From: Turnera subulata
Taxonomy: Eukaryota; Streptophyta; Magnoliopsida; Malpighiales; Passifloraceae
Length of the DNA stretch: 64,000 nt
Assembly: GCA_028386065.3 (NCBI GenBank)
Contig: JAKUCV010006784.1
Span: 197,614-261,613, forward strand
Reading direction: 5' to 3'
Every line of letters begins with the position of its first letter. Within the stretch, counting starts at the first letter, position 1. The notes under the pieces were generated by a model. It worked only from the letters and a program-made list of their open reading frames with translations. It made no database searches and had not been told where the DNA came from. The position numbers were made by a program, and so were the translations under genes. This document shows, in pieces, positions 42,321-53,945 of this stretch.

Positions 42321-44049
42321 TGTTAGAACAATAGCCCTTCGCTAGAGGGGGGGTGAATAGCGATAATTGAATTAAAACGAAATAGGCAGGAATCAAATGC
42401 GGAATTGAAAGATTGAAGGACACAACCAATTTATCCTGGTTCACACACACTCTACTAGTGTGGCTAATCCAGCTCTTCAAGTCTCACTTGAAGATTTCAC
42501 TATCTAGTGTTAAGCTTACGGGTGCTTAACAAACCGTTACAACCTAGGAATTCTAGTCACAAGAATCCTAAACCTGAGAGTTCAAGTCACATGAACCTCA
42601 GCACTCTTGCTTGAAGATAACTCACTTCAAGACTTCTCACATAAGAAGATATACCCTCTTCCTATGAATCTCAACAAGGGAACTAACCTCCCTTAAGGTG
42701 TATGAATGTACAATTCAATCACTCAAACAAAGAACTCTCTCAAAGAGCAGATATGAGTATACAAGTAAAGCTCTAAAAGGCAACTCTCAAATCCTCTAAA
42801 GGATATTGGCTCAATAATAATTTTGATGATTGCTTGAATGTTGAGAGTTGATTAATTGTGAATCAGAGCTGAAAATGCTTAATTTGTAGCTCTGAAAAGT
42901 CATGGAGCCATTTGAAATCCACCCAAGAAAAAGCTTTAAACAAAACATAGTGGGTGCTAAAAGTTGTCAGCAATAACGGCCATAACATCGATGTTTTAAT
43001 GCTCAACATCGATGTTTTGTCCAGTAAATTTGAATTATTGGACTAACGGTAACTAAAACATCGATGTTCTCAAACCCAACATCGATGTTATTTTGATTCT
43101 GTGTAAAACCCATTAAATCTTCATATGAAGAACATCGATGTTTTGAAAACCAACATCGATGTTATTTTACTTCTGTGAAAATGAGATGAAAACTGATTCT
43201 TGAAGAACATCGATGTTTAATTCACAACATCGATGTTATTGTGCTTCTGTGAAAAACAATTAAAGCTGACCGTTGAAGAACATCGATGTTATGAAATCCA
43301 ACATCGATGTTTTGCTTATGTAAAGGATTTTTCAAATGCAATGGTCATGACAACATCGATGTTTAGGATGCCAACATCGATGTTCTTAGCCTTCTGCCAA
43401 CATTTGGAAAAATGGTTGAAACCAAGAACATCGATGTTTGGGATGCCAACATCGATGTTATTTGCCTACTGCCGTTTTTGAAAAATTCTTTGAAGGCAGG
43501 AACATCGATGTTTAGAAAACAACATCGATGTTATTTTTGCTCGGCAAAAACAAATTAAAACTAACCATTATGGAACATCGATGTTACAAGTGGGAACATC
43601 GATGTTGTGACTAGTTTTAAAAGCAACGGTCACTAGAACATCGATGTTTGGGATGCCAACATCGATGTTCTGAGTCTACTGCCTGTTTTGAAGAATTGTG
43701 CAAAGGCAGGAACATCGATGTTTAAATCCACAACATCGATGTTCATGGCTTGAAAAACATTTTTTATGCTTATGTTATGTTATGCATGAGCAAAATTCAT
43801 CTTATTTTGAGCCAATGTCCTAGAAGAGTTGAGTGTTATACCTTGTACAATTTATGGATCTAACTCTTCTTTCTTGGCTCTTCAATTCTTGTGCTCATTC
43901 ATTTTGATCCTTTGCTCTTGAATGGTTTCTTGTGCTTAAGGATTGGTTTGACTTCATTTCTTTTTGCTTCTTCTTTGTCATGATCTTGAATTGGTTTGTC
44001 AATTATCAAAACCTGTAATGAATGAACCATGAAGACATAGGTTCTAACA
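42321..44049 (+). mobile_element. Solo LTR carrying the large palindrome array
   Basis: 1729 bp from TGTTAGAACA to GGTTCTAACA, with perfect 9-bp terminal inverted repeats (TGTTAGAAC) and TG...CA ends. The 5-bp target duplication TGCTG is at 42316-42320 and 44050-44054, and removal restores the sequence of LTRs B and C exactly (GCCGCTGCTGTGGGTG). It is non-coding. Confidence 0.9.
42984..43743. repeat. Array of 22 perfect AACATCGATGTT palindromes in 11 pairs
   Basis: Starts: 42984/43005, 43057/43078, 43131/43152, 43206/43226, 43279/43300, 43352/43373, 43427/43448, 43501/43521, 43574/43595, 43637/43658, 43711/43732. Partners are 21 bp apart (20 in two pairs). Pairs repeat every 73-75 bp, once 63. 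The sequence between differs much more than the palindromes, which are all identical. Confidence 0.97.
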
Positions 44050-45201
44050 TGCTGTGGGTGTGCTCGCTTCCCTTCCTCGAGCCTGTCGTCGCCGTCGCGC
44101 CGCTGCAACCCGCAAAGGTGAGCAGATCCGGATTTGTTGACCCGCGTGCTTGTCCGGGTCGCGGACCTGGATTCCAGTCGTGGGCCGTCGTTTTGGTTGG
44201 GGTGTTGGGCTGTTCTGGGCTGGGCATGGGCTTACTGTTCATGGCCCAGTCCAGTAAAAAAATAATAAATATATGTATGTATTTATTTATCATTCTGGTT
44301 TTTATTTTTATTTTTAAAAATAATATATACACTTTGGGAAAATTATGATCATATTAATTCTGGTATTTTGGGAAAAATATAAATGTATATATACCTTGAT
44401 AAATAATTAAGTTATGTTTTGGAAAAAAACTATTATTAGTTGGAAAAAATATATACCTTGAAATATTTCTGGAAATTATAATTATATGTTATTATTTCTC
44501 TGGAATACAATATGTATATGTTATTATTCTTGGAAAGTATATATAGGTATATTTCTGAAATATATATATAATAATGTTGAATTATAATTGTTGGAAAAGT
44601 ATTTTGTCTTAGAAAATAAAAATATATATATATTAAATTGTATTTATTTTCAGAGTACTGGGAAATAACATATAGCATATGATTAATATATATTTGGCAA
44701 ATGACAATATTTGGTAATTATATTATGGTAAACAGTTTTATTAAAAATGTAATATTTTAGAAAATATATATATACATATGTTATCTTTTTCAGAAAATTA
44801 TGGTGATTATATTTTGGAAAAGTATAATTAATTTACGAAAACATTTTGAAAAGAGTATTAATTAAAGTATGGTACCAAAATTATATTCGGATATACGTAT
44901 GGTATAATATTTTCGGTAAAGGGAAATAATAAAAGAATATGTAACCGGGATAAGTTTATTACGCAGTTTTGGCATCATAGCATACCGATTATGTGCATTT
45001 ATGTGAACATGTTGTTTTGCTGTATAGGTTTGGATATCGGGAAGTTTCCCGAGGAGCCGGCTTGGTACCGGTCATTGTTTCCGGAGTTGAGTAATCGGCC
45101 AAGGTGAGGATGGATTTCCTTCAATATGTGCCTATATTACTCGGTTATTGTGTTTGATGTTTATTGCACTGTTTGCTGTTGCATTTGTTGTGATAGTTGT
45201 C

Positions 45202-45611
45202 GGGATATTTTTCCCAGTATCATGATTTGGTTTTTGGGATGTTTATCCCCATGTTGAGTTTTGGATATTTATTTTCGTGTCTTTGGCCATAAGAATATTG
45301 GAATAAATAATAAATTGTGATAAGGATGTCGATCTTTGAATTTTGGATAGGGATGTCTATCCCGGTATTTTGGTTAGGGATGTTGATCCCTGTGATTTGG
45401 TTTTGATGATGATAATATAATTGTCACGTGGTAAGTAGTGGTACGACTCGATGGTTTAAGACTATTTTGTGGTGGCCTTAACCTGGGTTACTTGTGATAA
45501 GCATGTCTATGCTTGGGATGTCTATCCCGTGATTATATTTGGGATGTCTAACCCTAGGTTACTATATTGGGATGTCTATCCCTGGGTTCGTATTTTTGGG
45601 ATGTCGATCCC
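45202..45611. repeat. Hairpin array in LTR A
   Basis: GGGAT-N4-ATCCC units at 45236, 45350, 45377, 45515, 45569 and 45598, decayed units at 45202 and 45541, and AAGCAT-GTCT-ATGCTT at 45499-45514. Loops are GTTT, GTCT, GTTG or GTCG. Confidence 0.88.
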
Positions 45612-46475
45612 TGGGCTCTCTTGGATTTGGTCTGGCACCTGGAATGTGTTGATAACCAGGTCTGACCCCTAGCTTTTCCGTGATGGGGCCCAGAAAGATA
45701 AAATTGGAAAATGGATTTTTATTTGAGTCTTTTTGGTCTTGGTCCGGTTTTGGGTCTAGTCGTTTGGTTTGGTATATTTTGGCGGTTTTTGCCTGTTTTT
45801 GACTTTGAGTAATTTTTAGGGTTGCATATTGATCGTCTATCCATGGTTGTGAGCACTTCGGACTCACCCCTCACCTGCGGGCTTTCATCCCGTAGGATGA
45901 GTTATTTGTGGTACAGGGTTGGTGCATTCTAGACAGGCTGCGGCGTTATCCCTTCGACAGGGCTCGGATCCATAGTTTGCATCATGTGTCGCATACAGTG
46001 TCTTGTGAGTTATTAAGTCTTCTGCTGTGCGTTATTTTTACTATTGTTGGGCCATTGGGCCGGATATGATGTTATCGTAGTTTTTATTTTGGGCAGTTGA
46101 GCCCGAGTTTCTATTGTACACACTGTATGCTGGGGTTGTGTGGTTGGGTCGTCACAGTTCCGGCACGTGTTTACTGTGTACGGTAAATACGGGTCGGGGC
46201 GTTTCATTTTGGTAGCGGAGCGGGCGTTAGGTCTTGTTGGGAAGTCCATGTGTGTTGTTGTCTTGTTTGCATAGTTCGCTCCATTTGTTTATTATTTTAT
46301 ATCATTTAGTTAATGTATTATGGATCCAGTCAAGGGACGCCAGCTGTCACAGAACATTCACATAAGAGGTAAATGATGCCATAAATATGTGGAAATATGA
46401 ATATTATTAATAATACTAATAATTTCATTACAAAGATAAATATTACATTGATATTTTATAAAAGTAAAAATACAT

Positions 46476-47159
46476 TTATCGCCTTGGAACGACGTTGACC
46501 CTGAAGCTGTTGGGGTCGTTTTTTATGTTAACCGTGATCCTGTCGCTCCACGAGAACCACATGCCGCCCCTGTTGTCCTGGCCAGGGAGCTCGAACCGGT
46601 TTGCAGCAGGGAACCGGAGTGGGATGAGACCATGATCGTCTTCAGGCTGCCATTGGGTCTCCGTGAGAAGAACCATGTTTGGCTTGTGTTGGTTCTTCAG
46701 GTCCCTTAGGGTACGCGAGAACTCCTGGGAACGCCTAGCGACTCCTTTGCAGTTCTACACCAGTAGTCGGGCCTTTGGCCAAGTTGGCGGTAGACGAGTC
46801 ATTCTGGGCATGCTTTGGGCCGTCATCGAGAGCTAGTAGTAGGTGCCTTGCTCCAGGGATTGGCAAATGGACTCTAGGTTGAACTCCTGAAGTCTTTCAG
46901 AAATGAAAAACATGACGGAGTTTGCCGAGCCACAGTAGGAGGTCCTCAGAGTGCCATGGTCCTCCAGGAAGAACGTCTCTTCCATGGGAGTGACGAAGAA
47001 TCTGGACGAGTAGAGTTCGTCGACGAAGACCAGACGGGGCATTCTGCTGAGATCGTTCAGTAGTTCCTCTGGACGCTCGTTGATCATGCTGTAGGCCAGC
47101 CGGTTTCTCCTGCCTAGGTTGGCACTTTCAACGAAGAAGACGGGTGATGGAGCAGGCAT
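46476..47159 (-). pseudogene. aORF1, copy A/B interior (two in-frame stops)
   Basis: Homologous along its whole length to the intact ORF at 1918-2601, but antisense to the LTRs. TAG replaces the codon for Gln109 and a second TAG replaces Trp135 of the WNCRG motif. The start (MPAPSPVFFVE), the PRLVFVDELYSSRFFVTPME block and the GGMWFSW motif are otherwise kept and the frame is unbroken. A TATA-like element lies about 110 bp upstream at 47269-47281, followed by a CAA-rich leader. Confidence 0.8.
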
Positions 47160-47268
47160 CGTGTTTTGGACGCGTTGGTGTTTTGTTTTTCTGAGAATTG
47201 TGTTTTTTTTTGCCTTCGCGTTTTGTTTGCTTTAAGATGCTTTGTGGTTTTTGCTTTCCGTTGTTTTG

Positions 47269-47281
47269 CCTTTTATAGAAA
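47269..47281 (-). promoter_or_regulatory. TATA box for aORF1, A/B interior
   Basis: On the minus strand TTTCTATAAAAGG. Expected start about 30 bp on, giving a leader near 85 nt rich in CAAAA and lacking strong structure. Matching elements are at 52538-52550 and, as TATAAAAG, at 60386-60393. Confidence 0.6.
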
Positions 47282-47399
47282 AAAAAGTTTACCGTTTTGT
47301 TTTCAAGGTTTAGACCCCACCTAATCCCGGGAAGGTCTAAAGGATTTTTCGGTGATGGGAAAAGCAGATTCCCTTCACAAAGCTCCAAATCGTTTTCTT

Positions 47400-48070
47400 T
47401 CTTCAAGGTGTTGTTTTTGAAAATTTTGTCGTTGCTTCATTTATTGTTTCGTTACTTTATACGTTTTTCGGGCTACGAATGCCAGAGTTTTTCAGCCTTT
47501 TTTCCATCTCATGATTTTCTTTCGACCTAGCTACTTTGTCCTTTCTTTTTATGGTTTTTCATTATTTTCTACATCTTTTATCACATGCATCCGTGACCGT
47601 TGAGGCTAGACTGATGGGACCATACCTCGAGTAGAGCGCATGTGCGACAAGCTTACAGTTGTTCGGACATCGTGGAGGGATACGATACTTGACAGACGTT
47701 TTTGGCTCATGCGGAATTTGTGGACAGGTGGGTAACGTTTCTTTAGAGGGTCACAGGACGCTCTCGTGATCATCGCCTTGCGAGTTAACGGACGTCTTTT
47801 TCACGAGGGAAACCGACGACACCGTTTGTTGCGTGTTACGTTTCTCGAGATCGAGGATGTTCACGACCGATCTAGAGCGCCGAGCATGAAAATATGTTTT
47901 TGTTTTAATTTTTTTATGTTTTGATTTTGTTAAACGAGTTTTGTTTTTAATTTCTTTATATTTAATTATATGTTCTTATAGTTGATTTTTGTTTTGCTTT
48001 GAGATGTTTTATTTTTCTGTTTAACAAGAGATTTCGTAACACAAGAGATTTTGATTTAAAAAAAAAACTT
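47400..48070. other. Conserved non-coding spacer between the two antisense genes
   Basis: CGTGACCGTTGAGGCTAGA, GCGCATGTGCG, TTCGGACATCGTGGAG and TTTGGCT(C/T)ATGCGGAATTTGTG are retained at 47590-47880, 52860-53150 and 60610-60870. No frame spans it in all copies. It could be 3' end of aORF2 transcripts plus regulatory DNA of aORF1; this is inference. Confidence 0.55.
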
Positions 48071-48115
48071 ATTTTATTTATTTTATAACGGTTTTACAAC
48101 AGGAGAAGAAGTACT

Positions 48116-48493
48116 CTAGTGAGTTACAAGCTTCTCTAGGTCTTTTACAAGTTTTTGGACGTTTTTCATGTGAGGGAAGAGTTCCGCGCACGCCAGTTCT
48201 ATCCGCGCCACCGCCGAGCTGATCTTCTTCAGTGAGACGTTCAGCTGCGTCAGTGTCTGCTGCGGAGTGCTACTTTCAGCAGTTGCCTTGCCCTTCCTAT
48301 CCTCAGCTTCCTTGGGAGCACGCTTCTTTCGCCGTCTGCTGGAGACGACCATGTGTTCCTTCAGACCGACGATGTTCGTCTTGAACCGCTTCTTCGTGGG
48401 TTCTTCATCAGAGCTTGTCGGGAAAGCAGTGCTGCCGATGTAGCTGTTGTCCTCAGAGTAAGAGGTGGTTAGAGATCAGAGTGGAGGGACCAT
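48116..48493 (-). pseudogene. aORF2, copy A/B interior (early stop)
   Basis: The ATG corresponding to the start of the intact copy (61469) is at 48493 but is followed by TGA after five codons. Downstream the frame is open to 48116: the SSDEEP acidic part, KKRFK, the RRRKKRAPKEAED basic part and the LTQLNVSLKKI helix remain. An internal ATG at 48352 could start a 78-residue product. TATA-like CTCTATAAAAACC lies at 48525-48537. Confidence 0.75.
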
Positions 48494-48678
48494 GGCTGAG
48501 AGTGAGTGTCTCAGTTATGAGGTTTGGTTTTTATAGAGGACGAGATGTCGCTTAAGGGTATAAGTGGTATTTCGGGTTGAGTTTGGACACCTGGCAGAGT
48601 GTGCCAGAAGCGTATCGTGGTAGGACCCACGGATAAGACGGAATTTCGAGGACGAAATTCTTTTTAAGGTGGGTAGAC

Positions 48679-51600
48679 TATAACAGCCCGGGTAAAAATT
48701 TGGATTTTTACCGAGACTGTAAAAGTCTTTTTACAGTGATTTACCGTTGAATTAATCTTGGATAATTAAGTCAAGGTAAATCGAGCGTTGTTTTTCGTAA
48801 CCGAGAGTTTTCCCGCGCATGTGATTTTTCCGTGAATTTTTCGGGCCTAAGTTGGTATTTTGTCGGGTCCCGGAATCCTCAAAAAAATCACACCGGAAAA
48901 TAACTAAGGGGGTATCAGTTATTTTCTGGTCCGGACCGGACTCGCTCCATAATGCAGACAGGCTGCATTATTGAGGAATCACATGTGTACAGTGTTTCAT
49001 CGTTTATAAAAACAAAGCAGAGGAGAAGGAGAGGAAAAAAAGGAGAGAAAAAAAAAGAAGAAAAGAAAAGAAAAGGAAAAAAAATAGAAAAATAAAAAAA
49101 TACAGAGGGAAAAAAAAGAAGAAAACGAGAGAAGGGAAAAAAAAAGAGAAAAGAAAAAAAAAGCAAAAATCTGAAAAATAGGAAAAAAAGAAGAAAAAGA
49201 AGAAAATAGAAAAAAAAAGAAGAAAAAAAAGAAAGGAACAGTGCCGCCACCTGGAGTTTCCCCTGCCACTGTTCACGCCGAACGCCTCCGCGCCGCGATC
49301 CACTGCACTTCCCCCATCAGCACCTTCGCCGAGCCGACGCGACCTCGAAGCTGTCGTCCCCGTCACCTTCCGTCGCGAGACGCGCAGCCGGCGAGCGTTG
49401 ACCCGCGAGCAGACCCGCGGATCCAGCTCCCCGCGCCTCCGCTCAGCCTCCAGCGCCGTCGCCCCCGAGTTTCCACCGCCCATGGAGTCGCCCTCGTCCG
49501 CCGCTGCTGTGGGTGTGCTCGCTTCCCTTCCTCGAGCTTGTCGACGCCGTCGCGCCGCTGCAACCCGCCAAGGTGAGCAGATCCGGATTTGTTGACCCGC
49601 GTGCTTGTCCAGGTCGCGGACCTGGATTCCAGTCGAGGGCCGTCGTTTGGGTTGGGGTGTTGGGCTGTTCTGGGCTAGGCATGGGCTTACTGTTCATGGC
49701 CCAGTCCAGTTAAAAAAAATAATAATAAATATATGTATGTATTTATTTATCATTCTGGTTTTTAATTTTTTTTAAAGAATAATATATACACTTTGGGAAA
49801 ATTATGATCACATTAATTCTGGTATTTTGGTTGACAAATAATTAAGTTAGATTTTGGGAAAAACTATTATTAGTTGGAAAATATATATACCTTGAAAATA
49901 TTTCTGGAAATTATAATTATACATTATTATTTCTCTGGAATACAATATGTATATGTTATTATTCTTGGAAAATATATATAGGTATATTTCTGAATTACAT
50001 ATATGTAATTATGTTGAATTATAATTGTTGGAATAGTATTTTGTCTTAGAAAATAAAAATGTATATATATTAAATTGTATTTATTTTCAGAGTAAGTTTT
50101 TATGATTATATATTTTCTGGGAAATAACATATAGCACATGATTAATAAATATATATTTTTGGAAAATTACAGTATTTGGTAATTATATTATGGTAAATAG
50201 TTTTAGCAAAAATTTAATATTTTAGAAAATATATATATACATATGTTATTTTTTCAGAAAATTGTGGTGATTATATTTTGGAAAAGTATAATTAATTTAT
50301 GAAAATATTTTGAAAAGAGTATTAATTAAACTATGGTACCGAAATCATATTCGGATATACGTATGGTATAATATTTTCGGTAAAGGGAAATAATAAAAGA
50401 ATATGTAACCGGGATAAGTTTATTACGCAATTTTGGCATCATAGCATACCGATTATGTGCATTTATGTGAACATGTTGTTTTGCTGTATAGGTTTGGATA
50501 TCGGGAAGTTTCCCGAGGAGCCGGCTTGGTACCGGTCATTGTTTCCGGAGTTGAGTAATCGGCCAAGGTGAGGATGGATTTCCTTCAATATGTGCCTGTA
50601 TTACTCGATTATTGTGTTTGATGTTTATTGCACTGTTAGCTGTTGCATTTGATGTGATAGTTGTCGGGATGTTTATCCCAGTATCATGATTTTGGTTTTT
50701 GGGATGTTTATCCCCATGTTGAGTTTTGGATATTTATTTTCGTGTCTTTGGCCATAAGAATAATGGAATAAATAATAAATTGTGATAAGGATGTCGATCC
50801 TTGGATTTTGGATAGGGATGTCTATCCCGGTATTTTGGTTAGGGATGTTGATCCCTGTGATTTGATTTTGATGATGATAATGTAATTGTCACGTGGTAAG
50901 TAGTGGTACGACTCGATGGTTTAAGACTATTTTGTGGTGGCCTTGACCTGGGTTACTTATAATAAGCATGTCTATGCTTGGGATGTCTATCCCACGATTA
51001 TATTTGGGATGTCTATCCCGCGATTATATTTGGGGTGTCTATCCCTGGGTTACTATATTGGGATGTCTATCCCTGGGTTCGTATATTTGGGATGTCGATC
51101 CCTGGGCTCTCTTGGATTTGGTCTGGCACCCGGAATGTGTTGATAACCAGGTCTGACCCCTAGCTTTTCCGTGACGGGGTCAGGAGAGATAAAATTAAAA
51201 ATTGGATTTTTATTTGAGTCTTTTTGGTCTTGGTCCGGTTTTGGGTCGAGTCGTTTGGTTTGGTATATTTTGGCGGTTTTTGCCTGCTTTCGACTTTGAG
51301 TAATTTTTAGGATTGGATATTGATCGTCTATCCATGGTTGTGAGCACTTCGGGCTCACCCCTCACCTGCGGGCTTTCATCCCGTAGGATGAGTTATTTGT
51401 GGTACAGGTTTGGTGCATTCCAGACAGGCTGCGGCGTTATCCCTTGGACAGGGCTCGGATCCATAGTTTGCATCATGCGTCGCATACAGTGTCTTGTGAG
51501 TTATTAAGTCTTTCGCTGTGCGTTATTTTTACTATTGTTGGGCCATTGGGCCGGATATGATGTTATCGTAGTTTTTATTTTGGGTTGTGGAGCCCGAGTT

Positions 51601-51697
51601 TCTGTTGTACACACTGTATACTGGGGTTGTATGGTTGGGTCGTCACAGTTCCGGCACGTGTTTACTGTGTACGGTAAATACGGGTCGGGGCGTTTCA
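48679..51697 (+). mobile_element. LTR B (3019 bp)
   Basis: Same plan as LTR A without the solo-LTR insertion; its first two bases are TA instead of TG. TATA at 49003, purine-rich tract 49010-49240, donor AAG|GTGAGC at about 49573, hairpins 50666-51102. It is shared between two interiors. Confidence 0.9.
50666..51102. repeat. Hairpin array in LTR B
   Basis: GGGAT-GTTT-ATCCC at 50666 and later units with GTCT, GTTG and GTCG loops; an extra unit is present at about 51006 compared with LTR A (ATTATATTTGGGATGTCTAT repeated). AAGCAT-GTCT-ATGCTT precedes the cluster. Confidence 0.87.
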
Positions 51698-51753
51698 TTT
51701 TGGTAGCGGAGCGGGCGTTAGGTCTTGTTGGGAAGTCCATGTGTGTTGTTGTC

Positions 51754-52429
51754 TTGGAACGACGTTGACCCTGAAGCTGTTGGGGTCGTTTTTTATGTTA
51801 ACCGTGATCCTGTCGCTCCACGAGAACCACATGCCGCCCCTGTTGTCCTGGCCAGGGAGCTCGAACCGGTTTGCAGCAGGGAACCGGAGTGGGATGAGAC
51901 CGTGATCGTCTTCAGGCTGCCATTGGGTCTCCGTGAGAAGAGCCATGTTTGGCTTGTATTGGTTCTTCAGGTCCCTCAGGGTACGCGAGAACTCCTGGGA
52001 ACGCCTAGCGACTCCTCTGCAGTTCCACACCAGTAGTCGGGCCTTTGGCCAAGTTGGCGGTAGACGAGTCATTCTGGGCATGCTTTGGGCCATCATCGAG
52101 AGCTAGTAGTAGGCGCCTTGCTCCAGGGATTGGCAAGTGGACTCTAGGTTGAACTCTTGAAGTCTTTCAGAAATGAAAAACATGACGGAGTTTGCCGAGC
52201 CGTAGTAGGAGGTCCTCAGAGTGACATGGTCCTCCAGGAAGAACTTCTCTTCCATGGAAGTGACGAAGATTCTGGACGAGTAGAGTTCGTCGACGAAGAC
52301 CAGACGGGGCATTCTGCCGAGCTCGTTCGGCAGTTCCTCTGGACACTTGTTGATCATGCTGTAGGCCAACCGGTTTCTCCTGCCTAGGTTGGCACCTTCA
52401 ACGAAGATGACGGATGATGGAGCAGGCAT
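51754..52429 (-). pseudogene. aORF1, copy B/C interior (one in-frame TAG, C-terminus deleted)
   Basis: Only one stop, TAG at the Gln109 position (52103-52105), separates two open halves in the same frame: 52429-52106, and 52102 downwards with intact LLVWNCRG, TET and GGMWFSW. The interior deletion removes the last codons and original stop, so the frame runs on into primer-site sequence to 51695. TATA-like element at 52538-52550. Confidence 0.8.
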
Positions 52430-53383
52430 CGTGTTTTGGATGCGTTGGTGTTTTGTTTTTCAGAGAATTGTGTTTTTTTTTCCTTCGCGTTTTGTTTGCT
52501 TTAAGATGCTCTGTGGTTTTTGCTTTCCGTTATTTTGCCTTTTATAGAAAAAAAAGTTTACCGTTTTGTTTTCAAGGTTTAGACCCCACCTAACCCCGGG
52601 AAGGTCTAAAGGATTTTTCGGTGATGGGAAAAGCAGATTCCCTTCACAAAGCTCCAAATCGTTTTCTTTCTTCAAGGTGTTGTTTTTGAAAATTTTGTCG
52701 TTGCTTCATTTATTGTTTCGTTACTTTATACGTTTTACGAGCTACGAATGCCAGTGTTTTTCAGCTTTTTTTCCATCTCATGTTTTTCTTTTGCCCTAGC
52801 TACTTTGTCCTTTCTTTTTATGGTTTTTCATTATTTTCTACATCTTTTATCACATGCATCCGTGACCGTTGAGGCTAGACTGATGGGACCATACCTCGAG
52901 TAGAGCGCATGTGCGACAAGCTTATAGCTGTTCGGACATCGTGGAGGGATACGAGACTTGACAGACGTTTTTGGCTCATGCGGAATTTGTGGACAATTGG
53001 GTAACGTTTCTTTCGAGGGACACAGGATGCTCTCGTGATCATCGCCTTACGAGTTAACGGACGTTTTTTCACGAGGGAAACTGACGTCACCGTTAGTTGC
53101 GTGTTACGTTTCTCGGGATTGAGGATGTTCACGACCGATCTAGAGCGTCGAGCATGAAAATATGTTTTTGTTTTAATTTTTTTATGTTTTGATTTTGTTA
53201 AGCGAGTTTTGTTTTTAATTTCTTTACATTTAATTTTATATTCTTATAGTTGATTTTTGTTTTGCTTTGAGATGTTTTATTTTTCTGTTTAACAAGAGAA
53301 TTCGTAACACAAAAAATTTTGATTTAAAAAGAAAATTTATTTTATTTATTTTATAACGGTTTTACAACAGGAGAAGAAGTACT

Positions 53384-53760
53384 CTACTGAGTTACATGCT
53401 TCTTTAGGTCTTTTACAAGTTTTTGGACGTTTTTCAAGTGAGGGAAGAGTTCCGCGCACGCCAGTTCTTTCTGCGCTACCGTCGAGCTGATCTTCTTCAG
53501 TGAGACGTTCAGCTGCGTCAGTGTCTGCTGCGGAGTGCTGCTTTCAGCAGTTGCCTTGCCCTTCCTATCCTCAGCTTCTCTGGGATCACGCTTCTTTCGC
53601 CATCTGCTGGAGACGACCATGTGTTCCTTCAGACTGATGATGTTCGTCTTGAACCGCTTCTTCGGGGTTCTTCATCGGAGCTTGTCGGGAAAGCAGTGCC
53701 GCCGATGTAGCTGTTGTCCTCGGAGTTAGAGATGGTTCGAGATCGGAGTGGAGAGTCCAT
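53384..53760 (-). pseudogene. aORF2, copy B/C interior (frameshift)
   Basis: The start at 53760 (MDSPLRSRT) and the acidic part match the intact copy. One base is missing in the run after GAAGAACCC (near 53665), shifting the frame before KKRFK. Downstream, 53620-53384 is open and retains the basic and helical parts. TATA-like element at about 53794-53803. Confidence 0.75.
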
Positions 53761-53945
53761 GGCTGAGAGTGAGTGTCTCAGTTATGAGGTTCGGTTTTTA
53801 TAGAGGACGAGATGTCGCTTAAGGGTATAAGCGGTATCTCGGTTTGAGTTTGGACACCTGGCAGAGTGTGCCAGAAGCTTATAGTGGTCGGACCCACGGA
53901 TAAGACGGAATTTCGAGGATGAAATTCTTTTTAAGGTGGGTAGAC

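Larger units (their letters stand above)
41459..46206 (+). mobile_element. LTR A of the antisense-gene family (split by a solo LTR)
   Basis: TGTAACAGCCCGGG at 41459 to GGGGCGTTTCA at 46206. Without the 1734-bp insertion plus duplication it is 3014 bp, against 3019 for LTR B. Order: palindrome GGTCCGGACC (about 41708), TAATGCAG hairpin, TATA at 41783, purine-rich tract 41800-42045, GC-rich exon, donor AAG|GTGAGC at 44119, AT-rich intron, exon 45028-45103, donor AAG|GTGAGG, hairpins 45202-45611, acceptor GTACAG at 45916. The 5 bases before it are CTTTA. Confidence 0.9.
46207..48678 (+). mobile_element. Interior between LTRs A and B
   Basis: 2472 bp. Primer-binding site TTTTGGTAGCGGAGC directly after LTR A, a gag-start-like frame from ATG 46320 (MDPVKGRQLS..., ending within 20 codons), two antisense genes, then CGAGGACGAAATTC and AAGGTGGGTAGAC before LTR B. 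No protease, reverse transcriptase, RNase H or integrase. Confidence 0.88.
51698..53945 (+). mobile_element. Interior between LTRs B and C, with deletion
   Basis: 2248 bp. The primer-binding site is present, but 224 bp with the gag-start frame are gone: GTTGTCTTGG runs straight into AACGACGTTGACCC at about 51756. Both parents of the junction carry CTTG. The two antisense genes follow as in the A/B interior. Confidence 0.87.

Noticed and set aside
41776..42480. Phe-rich minus-strand frames and Lys/Glu-rich plus-strand frames in the purine tracts of LTRs A-E
   Set aside because: They are readings of A/G-only sequence whose length changes with each indel between copies; no conserved codon pattern is seen.
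42984..43743. CRISPR-like appearance of the AACATCGATGTT array
   Set aside because: The repeat is a 12-bp palindrome in alternating 21- and 53-bp spacing within a plant LTR, without cas genes or unique spacers of even length.
42321..44049. Reading the insertion as a DNA transposon with inverted repeats and a 7-bp duplication
   Set aside because: Shared TG at the border makes a 7-bp duplication possible on paper, but TG...CA ends, 9-bp inverted termini and a 5-bp duplication TGCTG fit an LTR better. No transposase or subterminal repeats of a DNA element are present.
45499..45660. Small plus-strand frames rich in GMSIPG repeats in the LTRs
   Set aside because: They arise from the hairpin repeats (GGGATGTCTATCCC read in one frame) and are disrupted differently in each copy.
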